64,000 bases of DNA from the NCBI GenBank assembly GCA_028829895.1, contig CM054183.1, positions 17,347,975 through 17,411,974 of the forward strand, given 5' to 3'. This document shows, one piece after another, positions 23,800 through 35,300 of the stretch. How positions within the stretch are numbered: the stretch's first letter is position 1; each line of letters starts with the position of its first letter. The DNA is from Sinotaia quadrata (Eukaryota > Mollusca > Gastropoda > Architaenioglossa > Viviparidae). The position numbers and the translations under genes were made by a program. Below the pieces are notes generated by a model. That model was not told the DNA's origin. It saw only the letters and a program-made list of their open reading frames with translations, and ran no database searches.

Positions 23800-25212
23800 C
23801 AATGAGGCGATTCATCAAATGGCTAACAAGGTAAAACAATCTATCATGGATGACACAAAACGTGCTGGTTAGTATTCTGTCTATAGACTCGACTCTGGAT
23901 TGCTCACATACTGACCAGTTAACTGTGATATTGCGTTACGTACGACTCTGGGATTGTTTACATACTGACCAGTTAACTGTGATATTGCGTTACGTACGAC
24001 TCTGGGATTGTTCACATACTGACCAGTTAACTGTGATATTGCGTTACGTACGACTCCGGATTGTTCACATACTGACCAGTTAACTGTGATATTGCGTTAC
24101 GTACGACTCTGGGATTGTTTACATACTGACCAGTTAACTGTGATATTGCGTTACGTACGACTCTGGGATTGTTCACATACTGACCAGTTAACTGTGATAT
24201 TGCGTTACGCACGACTCCGGATTGTTCACATAGTGACCAGTTAACTGTGATATTGCGTTACGCACGACTCCGGATTGTTCACATAGGCCTACTGACCATT
24301 TAACTGTGATATTGCGTTACGTAAGTCCCGCTGATGGGAAGCCCAACGAACGTTCCATTGTTTTTCTACACTTGAGAAACGTACTGGTGAAAATCTTGCC
24401 AAAATCTTCGTTTGCCTCATAGATGACTGTGAGCTGGACTTTGCCAAATGCTGGGGGCAGTCTTATGATAATGCTGCCAACATGTCAGGTCGGTATAATG
24501 GCATGCAGCAAAAACTGTGTGAGCTGAATCCATATGCAACCTGTATTCCATGCACTGAACATTCGTTTAAATTGGAATCCATTCGTATTGATCAGTCACA
24601 GACGAGGAGAAACCGGGATAATATTTGATCAAATGCAAGAGTTAGTTTGTTATTGTACTGAGTTATGGAACTATATACTTAGTAATTCGAGTTGTTAAAT
24701 AAACCATTACAGGAAAAGAAACTTGTGCTCACGACATCTGTACGCATCAGTGGTCGCTTTTCTTCAAAATCTTTGCATGCACTTTGCTAAATGTGAAAAG
24801 AAAGCAAAAGAGCGACTGTCATAAACAGAACAACATTCACAGACGAATTAGAAAGCCAAGGTGAATGATGGATCTGCACAAGATGTCATAATACTGACCG
24901 CAAGCGACAAATTTCATAACTTTCATGTATCAACATTTCTTCTTATTGTTGATGCCTTACATCAATACTAGATCAAATGTCTATACGACAAAGTCAGATC
25001 TATTTGCATTTCTTATTCAGTAAGACATGTCGATGGAAGAATGTCAAAAACAGTTACATAAACTGATCGAAACAGATCTGCAGGACATTGGTGATGGTTT
25101 AGTTGTTGAATTTCTGCTTTTTAAACATTTCCTACGTGCCAGAAATTCTGGTACTACAAATGTCAGCAACACTAATGCTTCAGTAACCGCGACATTCTTC
25201 GACAGTTGACCT
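23800..25212 (+). pseudogene. hAT-type transposase remnant with frameshifts and stops
   Basis: A DNA-transposon transposase relic of the hAT superfamily, ZMYM1/DUF4371-like by remembered family pattern. In order: IDSTLDCSHTDQLTVILRYV (about 23880-23940); after the tandem array, DGKPNERSIVFL; after a frameshift, LEKRTGENLAKIF (24371 on), WGQSYDNAANMSGRYNGMQQ, then NPYATCIPCTEHS; much diverged sequence; SDKFHNFHVSTFLLIVDAL (about 24900-24960) ending at a stop; and LVVEFLLFKHFLRARNS within 25027-25209. The catalytic-region context GQSYDNAANMSG is recognisable, but several frameshifts and stops make the gene dead. It is unrelated to the flanking genes. Confidence 0.75.
23891..24320. repeat. 53-54 bp tandem array inside the transposase relic, 8 copies
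   Basis: The unit contains cacatactgaccagttaact then gtgatattgcgttacgtacg. It encodes SHTDQLTVILRYV, which is itself a transposase segment. Copies with actctggg are 54 bp (18 codons), and those with actccgg are 53 bp and shift frame. Copy 7 carries a short insertion (aggcct). Confidence 0.93.
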
Positions 25213-25608
25213 TTGATGACGTAGGCCTAAATCTTTAATGCAGCCAAAGACGAAGAAATGTTTTAATCATTGTGACAATATGGTAGGCTAAACTTTGTAT
25301 TCTTCGACCACAGTTGCACAAAATGTTTACGAATTAAATAGCACAAGTATGAGTCTTTACATAAATACCAAATAAGTCTACCGGATACAGTTAATAACAT
25401 CATCGGCTGCATCATTGCCTTTAACTATCTGCCAGTACATATGGACAAGGAATAAACAGCTATAGGCCCCTATGCTGGTTTTTGCCCAGGGCCCCCAAAG
25501 GCCTTGATCAGGTCCTACACCTCTCTAGTACATGCACACAGAAACACAAACACACCTCACTAGCAAAAACATCCCACAGTGACAAACACACACACTTGGC
25601 ACCTAAAT

Positions 25609-25760
25609 ATGTGTGACCGAGTAAATTTGCCTATCCCTGTTTCTAGACTTAATTGTTATATTAAATTGTTAAATTGTCAAAATGACGAGACCTTGGGCAT
25701 TTCTTTTGATGGTATTTTTTGTAAGCGTCAGAGTTGGAGTAAACTCATATTTGTATAATC
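25609..25760 (+). mobile_element. Truncated copy of the dispersed LTR-like element (copy E)
   Basis: Starts TGTGACCGAGTAAATTTGCC, matches the first ~150 bp of copies A and B (secondary anchors ccttgggca and gttggagtaaac), then similarity stops. It ends about 500 bp upstream of the APPBP2 start codon. Confidence 0.75.
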
Positions 25761-26073
25761 CTATTCGTTACTGAAAGCAATCTGAACTTGTTCCATTTGT
25801 GTCTTGCACACTATAATAGTATTAATTATAAATATCAATTTGAACTTCTTCCATCTTCCAAGTTGTGACGCACAAAAGGAGAGAGTAGTGGCGGCACCAG
25901 GTCAGACCTCCCTAATAAAAAAAAAAGTACTCCCGGTCAACTCCAATCAAGTAAACGTACAATGTAAAAACCCTGTGCTTGCTATTAAAACTGTTCGTTG
26001 TGTTCAGTAACGGAAATACAAAAAGAATTCTGGTATACTTTTTACAAGAAAAAATATCCTTCCACAACAATGG

Positions 26074-26082
26074 TATATAAAA
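26074..26082 (+). promoter_or_regulatory. Candidate TATA box of APPBP2
   Basis: tatataaaa, 176 bp upstream of the ATG. In this AT-rich DNA a chance match is quite possible. A CGTCA half-site (caacgtcac, about 26215) lies closer to the ATG. Confidence 0.25.
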
Positions 26083-26257
26083 TGGCTTGAGAGCGAGTCC
26101 TATTGATGAAAACAGACCTGCATCTTAAAAATACATTGGATATTTAGTAATTATTCTCTTTCAACAAAAATCTGACAACATTGAACTGCCTCATACAGTA
26201 TTACTTCCCTTCCACAACGTCACTTAAAAACAAAAATAAAAAAGAAATCATCTCAAA

Positions 26258-26398
26258 ATGGCGTCGGCTTGTGCATTAGAGTGGGTCCCAGATTCGCTCT
26301 ATAACACAGCCGTTTCTGCAGTGGTTGCATCGTACAGCAGACATCGAAGAGAGCTCAAGACGTTGCCAGAGGATGTGCAGTTCGATATATACTATACG
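26258..26398 (+). CDS. APPBP2: APPBP2 exon 1 (start codon)
   Basis: 47 codons from ATG in context aaaATGGCG. MASACALEWVPDSLYNTAVS aligns with the family N-terminus. LPEDVQFDIYY may be part of the Elongin/Cullin-2-binding box (inference). Donor gtttgt; phase 0. Confidence 0.92.
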
Positions 26399-29300
26399 GT
26401 TTGTTTTTTTATTTCGTCCGATTACATAATAAATCTTCAGAGCCGGTCCGTATCTTGATCAACGAACTGTTGCCTAGCTAATATTATAGTAAATAGAAAT
26501 CATTGTAATGAAATCCTGATTATCTTTCATTTTTTTAGTTTTGTTATTTTTTTAAAAATTGTTTATTTCATATTTTGTGTTGAAATCTCACAACAGACTT
26601 TTTCAATTTGTGTTGATTTTTTACCTGATCTTTCTGTTAAATATTATTTATGTAGGCTATATTACTACTACTAGCAGCACAGGTGAGGTATTCTGTGTTT
26701 GCTAGTACTAATAAGTAATAATGTTATATGCAAGGATTCTACAATGATAGACTAGAGTGAATTCTTTTTAGGTACAAAACAAACATCATTTGGTAGTTAG
26801 CATTATCTAATTATGAGTAGTATAAATACTAGTAACTAGTGCAAGTTCTTTACTTGGAAAAGACCTAACAGATTCTATATCCTGTATATGAATAGGCCCC
26901 ATATAATTTTACATTGTACATAAATATATAATTTTATCATGAAAATGAATTATATGATAATAATTGATATATAATTATAAATGAAATAGATTTAAAATAT
27001 TTTTTAATAATGTAAATACTCCAAAATGGAAAATTTCATATTGATATTCATCATTAGCTTGGAAAGATATGAGAAAGCCACACCACACACTTATATGCTT
27101 ATTAAAATGCATAAACTGTTTAAAATTAAATAAAACTATATTAAACTAAAGTTTAAACTACTACTCACTGTACTAGTACTTCACATGACAAATCAGTCAG
27201 TTCAGTATTACTAGTAGTAGTACTACTACTACTTAGTACTAGTAAAACTATTACTTTTAGTATTAGTATTATTACAAATAAAGAATACAGAAATTCAGAG
27301 TAACTAATAAACTATAACAGTAACACTAACAGATAAATCTGAAACAGTGAAAGTTAAAATTTGCAACTCTATTAATATAAATTATTTTGAACTGAAGTCC
27401 TATTCATTCAATTTATGTATACCTATTCTTGTAAAAAAAAACTAAAATTACTGCTGAAGACTAAATACAAATTATGAGTCTTAAGTTCATAGGTAAACCT
27501 AACCAGTCTTATTAGTGACAAGAATTGTGAAATATTTGTGGAATTGGTTATTTCCAATGAGAAATACCATTCCCAATGAAACTGTTATATTCTCTTAGGT
27601 CTACCTTTAGTACCTATAAACTTTAATTTTGAGAAATCTTAGTATTTTCCTATTATTGTTTAAATTCACTCTAATTAGATTTACAGTCTACCATATCCAT
27701 ATTTTGTGTAAATTGTTGATTTTAAGCTAGGTGCTGTATCAGTGCAAAATATTGACGCCCAACACAAAGACATTGTGGTTGCTTCTGTCTCCTGTGCAAG
27801 AGTATGGAACATCCTTTCATCATTCTCTATTGTAAATCTGTTTAGTTAATCATTTGTTAGCAGTTCTTATGTTTGTTTTGTTATATTTAACCCTTGCTGT
27901 TCCATTAGTTAAAATTAGAATTTCCCAATCAACCTCAGGGTTTGACGTCACCAATATTTATCTTAGATATTAGTGTAGATCACACAGAAATTTGACCTGA
28001 GTCATTGGTACTTTTCTGTAGGACCCAACAATCATTTTAGTGTTACTGCTAAAGAAAAAGTTTACTACTTATCCCATAGCTGTTGATACATAATAATGTA
28101 AACACACCAATCTTGAAATTGAGTAGTAATACCAGTGAAGAATGCAAATTGAGCAATGTTTAAATTTTTAAAAAACAAAAACCTTGCTTTGAAACTTCAC
28201 TATAATTCAGACTAATTGATAATGAAGTATATACTATTCACTATTACAGATACTAAATATATTATAATTTACATAATTAATAATGATACAAGAATACAAA
28301 TAAACTCCGTCACACTAGTATTATAAATTTAAGGGTTCTAATTGTTTTTTTTCTTTTAAAAGAGTTTCAGAGATTATACGGCTAAAAGGATAGTGAATCA
28401 TTAGAAATTTTAACTGCGGCCACTTGTTATCTGTGTGAATATTGTATAATGCATTTAAAATAGAAATAAACTTTTAATATAGAAATAAAATAGAAATAAT
28501 ACTAACAACATTCACCACCAGTACCACAATATTAATATTAACTAGACTACAAAAATGTCGTACTAGACTTTTTTCTTAAAGTTTGGTTCGAAATGCTTAA
28601 ATCACTCAAATGAAGTTATTTATACTTAAACACATATTAAGAATTTATAAGTGAATAGCCTTATTTTTAGCAATAACTTTTATAAAATTTGTTATTTATT
28701 TATTTTTTTTGCTGGTGTCTTTAGTTGTACAACAAGGGCAGACTATGCCAGCTGGGAATGGAGTTTTCTGAACTAGAAGTCTTTGCACGTGTTCTTAGAG
28801 TTAATAACAAACGGTGAGTAAATTGCAAACAACTAGGTAACTTATCCACATATAACAATATTTGCAGAAATATTTGTTTCACTGGGGTTTTAAAAATTAT
28901 TAACCATTGATAATTGTATTGCATTGATTATATTGTAATAATTAATAAATTATAAATATTATATTATATTATATTTCCTAAGAATGGATAGCCATTTCAT
29001 TGTAGCCTACCCCTTTTCCTTTTTCACAATTACCTGTCCTTGCCAAATTTTACATTTTGAAATAATTTTTAACACACCACACTACTGTAAACCTATTGCT
29101 TATTGTCATCTGATAAAGGCTTTTGAAGTTTTATAAATTTTTGAGCAACCAGGAAAAAGTCAGGAACATTTTATTTGAAGAAACATTGAAATCAGTTCTT
29201 TTTCTGGCTAAATCTAAAACTAATTTGATAGTCTTATTGTTGCTTATCATATTTGACAAGACAGATCTGTTGTTGAAGCTTTTGGGCCCCAGATCCCTCA

Positions 29301-32300
29301 TCCATTTGTGCTGGTGCAAGTCTAAGGTTGGGAGCTACCAGCTGATGAAGTATCAGTAAAGATTTAAGTCCACCTGTGCATCTAGGCACATTGGCAGCAA
29401 TTTTCTCCACTGTGCTTAGTTGGCCATGACTATTTTCAATCTCTTCCCATATGATGTGAAGTACTTGCAGGTCCCACTGTGAATATTTAGGGCCAGGGTT
29501 TGCATGGTCTGCCATCTTCCTGTTACCTCCAGGTCGCATCCATTGCATCACAGTCTTGTCACGATGTCTTTTCATCCTTCTAGAGCCACCACTCTGCAAG
29601 ATATCTTCATTGGTAAAGGTCATCTTACACCAGTCAATAAGTGCTTCTGTATTGGCATTGGGTGTTAGCCATCACTGCTTGTTTAGTAATTATTATCATG
29701 GACATCTCAACAGCAGTGGCATGTCTTCATTTCTGTGCTGGAAATGGGGCACTATATTATCCTCATTAGGCCCCTGGTATTCTGCTTATTTATTCAGTTG
29801 TATTTATTACATCTAAGCTCAACATTAGTGGCATGTCTGTATTTCATTTTGGGAGTGGGGTGTTATGTCGTACTTGCAGGAGAGCACATTATGGCAAATA
29901 GTGGGATGTTATTTTTAGCTATGCTGTAGCAGAGCACATTGGGGTCAGTCTTAATGGGGTGTTAGGCTATCCATGCTGTAGGAGAGTATGTTGTGTCTTG
30001 AAAAACTTCAAGACCAAATACCAAGGATTCCAGGTCATGCAAACATGTAAATGAAAACCACATTTATAAACTATGGTCTTTCAGATGCGTATGTGTTTAA
30101 TTTTAATGTGAAATGTTCGTAGTTATAGGGCTACTGGCTAATTCCCTTATAGGAGAGCATGATGTTATATAGCCTATCTTGATTCTAGGGCATTAAGGCA
30201 ATAAGACATACAACACAAAAAGTCTGATCAAAATCTGTCCAGCACTCTTTTACTTAAGCCCACACAAACCCACAGCCATAACATTTTTATTATATGTATA
30301 TATACTATTATTGTATCAAACACATGACACTAGTATATATATATATATATATATTGTTTAGCTTTTGCTGAGTTTCATAACCACCTTTAATATACAGGAG
30401 TGATTGTATGGCTATCATTATTAGCAATATTCTCACCTATCCATAAAGAAAAGAAACACACTTGTTTTTTGCTTATAATTTATATTAAAATATTTATTGG
30501 GAATGGGATTATGACATTGAAATTTGCCCTACTCAATCAGAATACACAACACTTTTAGTTTACTTTATTTTCCCTATTAGTATTAATCCAGATTCATCTT
30601 CGTTGATCTTGGTAGATATATCAAGCAAAATGGTATTTTCTCTCATGATTTCATCTGTGAATTTTTTATTTCTGTATTTGCCTTTCCAGACATTTTAGTA
30701 TGGCTGTTGAATTCTTATAAATATATTTCCATTATGAACACTATTGAAGGCATATTGTTTTATTTCTATTCTGACGCTATTTTTGGTCATTATACAGATT
30801 TGTCTGTTTCTATGGTGAAACCCTCCACATTATCAGGTTATGACAAGATAATCAAAACTGTGGTTTGGTTTGAATGGTTATTTTGCACTGCATGACGTCT
30901 CATAGCTTGAGACATTATAACTTCTTATGTGAATGGCTTTTTTGAGCATAGATAAAAATGTTTGGATTTTTTTTGTGTGCGTGCGTGTGTGCGTGCGTGT
31001 GTGACTTATTAGGAGAAGAGACTTAAATGTTCATTGAAAGAAAACACTTAAAAAAAAATTGTGCTTGTTTAAATAGAGATCAGGTGCTCTTGAAAGATCC
31101 ATCAAATCTTACAGGAGAGGGCATTAAAGTTGAAAAAGTTTAGACTGAAAGAGAGGGCATTAAAATTGAAAAAGTTTAGACTGACAAGAGAGGGCATTAA
31201 AGTTGAAAAAGTTTAGACTGACAAGAGAGGGCATTAAAGTTGAAAAAGTTTAGACTGACAAGAGAGGGCATTAAAGTTGAAAAAGTTTAGACTGACAAGA
31301 GAGGGCATTAGTTGTATTGCTGAAAAACTGAAAAAAAAGGTGTGCAGTATACATTGTATTCAGTTACATGTAATTATAACTTACATTGTGGCATACACAT
31401 TTTTATTAAGAACTAATAACAAATTGCACAACACTAATGTCAGAATAGAATAATAATAATTCTGAAATATTGTATTGGGACTCTTGATCAGGATATTTGT
31501 TTAGATATAAAGAAGTCATTTTTTTAGATATTGAATAACTGGTATGAGGTTTTGATAAAGTGACACTTTTTGTTAATGTTTGATAAAAGTTTCAGTTGAA
31601 TATCTACTCATATTGGCATCATTCATCAACATACGTTAATTGCTTTTAAAAGATATTAATTTTATTTAAATTTATTTAAAGTCTACATATGTCATACTCT
31701 TTTTAATTTTCTATTCAGGACCTTGCTACACCATTGTTTCCAGGCACTAATGGATCATGGGGTTCGAATCTCTGAGATATTGGCTGAAGCTTTTAGCAAT
31801 CAATTAACGCCGCAGCATTTCAGTGATCAAGCTAACCGTGTACGTGCTCTCAACCTTGGTCTTGCACTTGGTATGTTTAGAAATTTGAGTGATTTTTTTA
31901 TTTAATTTTTTATTTTAGTGTTTGTGCGTATGAACATAACCCTGTTTGAAACTAAAAAGTTACATATTGTTTTTATGATGCAGGCAATAATGGATTCTTC
32001 AATTAATATTTTTTTCTGACATGATTGAATAGATGTGACTTTGAAGTTTAAATTTGAAATATTTTTATTTAGCAACACCTCATTTATTAAAAGGATATGT
32101 TTCAGAAAAAAAAAAATTATTTTGCACATATGCATATTGCAGATCAAGTTTATAAATTGGGAATGTATTCTTGAAGAATGAACAGAAGGTTTTTCTTTTT
32201 AAAAATTATTCTAAAACTTGATTGTGAAGTGCCATATAATTCTAAAGTTTGATTGTGTTTGTGAAAGCATATAGAACTTTTAGAGGTGCTATGTAATTCT

Positions 32301-35300
32301 AAATTAAATGGCATGTAATTTGATTGTTTATGTGAAGGCATAAAAAGTGCCATTTAGTTTAAGAATTTTTCACTTCCTGAAAGTTTGATTAAATCTTAAA
32401 TCTTAATGTAAACATTTGGTCAGGACAAGGAATTGGTAGTGCTTAGATATTAAGTAATTATCTTATTTCAGTCATTATCATTTTCGCCATTTATGACCCA
32501 CTTTGGTTAAACTTTAAAAAAAAAGCATGTTCAGATCAAAACTTTGAAAGGTTTTAGATTAAAAAATGTCACTTATTTCAAGTATTATTATTCAAGGTAG
32601 TAATGTGTACATTTGGTGCTTTTTTTCAGGGGGGTTTCTCTCTGAGGCTGGGTGGTTCAGTGACAGTGAAAAAGTTTATCAGGTTTGTTTAGATGCCATG
32701 CATAGTGACCACAGTGAGGCAGGATTATGGCGTGCAATGGAATACTGTGTTAGGTTAGTAATTTCTTTTTAATCATAATGTATTTTCATATTTCTCCTTT
32801 CAGTTATGAGAATTCTTGCTGTATACAATATATTGTACTTATTAAAAATGGATTTTTTGCTATTTAACAGTGAAGAGTGTAATGAAATTGGTATTGCTTG
32901 CAGGTTTTTACATTTTTAAACCTGCCGCTGTCAAATTAATCGTTTGAAAACTCTCTCTGGTGTCAGATTTTGTTGTAGCCATTATTGGATGTTATTGTAA
33001 TATAAGTAAAAGTGCAGATATACAAAACTTTAATTTAACACTAAGGGTTTATACATGGTCAGAAACATAAATTATCAACATTTTACTGTAGTAAAAATAA
33101 GTAAATACCACTAAGAATGTTTGTAACAATCATTCAGGCAGTCATAGTTTTTGCTTCAGACACTTTGGGAATGTGCACTTTAAACATGTATAAAAGTATA
33201 CGCAAAATGTTACAAGTACAACCTCCCAAAAAGGCATACTGTGACCCAGTTTTTGCATAAATTTAGACTTTTGAGATGGTGGTGAGACAGCATGTATTAT
33301 GTTGTTGAAAACTTGTTTTGTGCACTTAGCAAGTGACTGATAAAACTGTAATCGCTGATGCATGAGGTTACTTTTAATTTTTTATTTTATACCATTTGTG
33401 GGACAAATTCATAAGGGAAATTTGTGAAAAATCTGTGTGAATTGTGTTTTACTACTCTTCTTCTTTTCAAGCAATTTATATATATTTTTTTAATTAATTC
33501 TTTTCTCCATTCATTTTATGCTACATTATTTATATTCAAATTAAAGAAAACAAAACAAACTCCACTAATATTTTGTCTCAAAATATTTATGAAAGATATT
33601 GACAATCTTTAAGAAATATTTGTGATCTGCTCTGGCAAAATAAGTCATACTTGCTAATAACAAACTGAGATAACTACTGAAAAAAGACTTTAAAAAATAT
33701 CTTCTTTTTCTGTTAGTTTTATTTCATTTCTTTAAGCATTTTGTTTTTGATGAGCTAGAATATTTCTCACAAAATTTTGACATTAAATTAATAAAAAATG
33801 TATTTTATTAACTTGACCTCTAGGAATTTTAATACAAAATAATATAATTTTGATGAAACTCTATCTTTAGTAAATGTATTATACATCATTAGAGAGAGAG
33901 TCCTTAGAATAACAGATTTTTAAAAACTAGATATAAATCTATGACAAATTTTCAGGGCGATTTTGATCATAAACATCAGAATTTGGGATGGAACCTTGAA
34001 TCCAATTTTCTCAAAGTACCTTTCAGTACCACACACTGACTTCCGGTGCTATTTAATTCTACTTTTAAACCAGAGGGAAATGGTTGACAGAATCAGAACT
34101 GCCAATAACTCAAAACTTTTTACATCCATCTTATAACTCATTTTATCAGAGCAGGTCCACACTGAACCAGAGTCTGTTTATTTCCACACAGGCTTCTACA
34201 TGTACAAAATGCCAACTGCAAGTACCTTGCTGCTAAGCAAACATGTGCAGAAGCTTTCGCAATTGTTGAGCACCTGGCCCAGAAAGGCATTACATTTAAC
34301 AGGGCCATTTTGTACTCGGAGCAGTGTGCCTTACTTTTTGCTCAAAGTCTGTATGATGAGGTAAGTGTAGTGAATTGAGAGATAGAAAACTGACAAAATA
34401 AACCAACAAGTAAGTTGAAGCCAATTTATAAAGTGTAAGATGGAACATTTTCTGATCTCAATTGCTAGTCTCTCTTTCACTCTATTTTTAATCATTGCAC
34501 TTGCTTATAATTTTTGTTCAAAGCATAAATGTGGTTTAATTACCATATTTAAATACTAAACATTTTAATTATCCATCATATTCTTATTTTCTTCTATAGA
34601 GATTATTTTTCCTTCTAGAAATTCATGAATATATACATTGTGATCCAATTTACAGTTTGCAATTTGTTGACATTTTAAAAAATAAAACCAAACAAGCAAA
34701 CAAGTATTATTTATTATTAACATTCACAAAGAATGCACACAGATGTGTGTGTTTGTGTGCATTTAACATTTTCTTCGCTCAAAAAAAGCTTGCTGTGTTT
34801 TCTAATACAGACTTATTGCTTACTCTCAGAACCCCCAAATTCATATAAGTATTATGCTTTTTTCACCAGTAAAAGATATAAATATCTTCTTAACTGCTGT
34901 CCTCCATTAACATTCTTCAAAATGTCCTCCATCCCTGCATTTTATTATTTTTTTTTTATCAAGACAAATTTTTGTTTACTGATGCCATATGTTAATGTTT
35001 TGCTGGAGCAGTGTTGTTTTAAATGATACTGGTAATTTCATTCTCAAGATATTGCAGCATTTTGTGATTGAAAATAAATAATTTATATTTTAGTTTTAGA
35101 CAGCAAAAGTAAAGTGACAGGATTGAGTTCCGGAGTAGTAATAGGTGACAAACACTGTTAAAATAGTGACTATTTATGCTTTTAATGTCCAAAACACTGG
35201 TGCTGATGTTAATCTGTGGATTGCTGAGACAGATAGTGATAGTACTCGAGAATAGACATCATAGTTGTAATAATTATTTTTGTTGAACACATTTAGTAAA

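Larger units (their letters stand above)
23575..25520 (+). mobile_element. Decayed hAT-type DNA transposon (ZMYM1/DUF4371-like)
   Basis: Region with scattered transposase similarity, bounded by GC-rich ends: tgcccagagaccctccccc near 23600 and tgcccagggcccccaaagg near 25485. I could not confirm terminal inverted repeats or a target duplication. The coding remnants are listed separately. The 23891-24320 tandem array is an expansion inside the coding part. Confidence 0.65.
28814..31110. other. APPBP2 intron 2 (main part)
   Basis: Contains an antisense open frame (listed separately), a degenerate repeat block at about 29725-29985, a short (TA)n at about 30335 and a (GT)n tract at about 30975-31002. 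The rest is unremarkable. Confidence 0.5.

Noticed and set aside
23850..24212. Frames on both strands (77 aa forward, 61 aa reverse) as genes
   Set aside because: Both lie in the 53-54 bp array. Only the forward frame has meaning, as amplified transposase sequence.
31755..31770. tRNA B-box-like ggttcgaatctc
   Set aside because: It lies inside APPBP2 exon 3 coding sequence (GVRIS), with no cloverleaf around it.
34733..35026. 97-codon frame in APPBP2 intron 5
   Set aside because: Phe/Leu/Cys-rich chance frame in AT-rich DNA; no similarity recognised.
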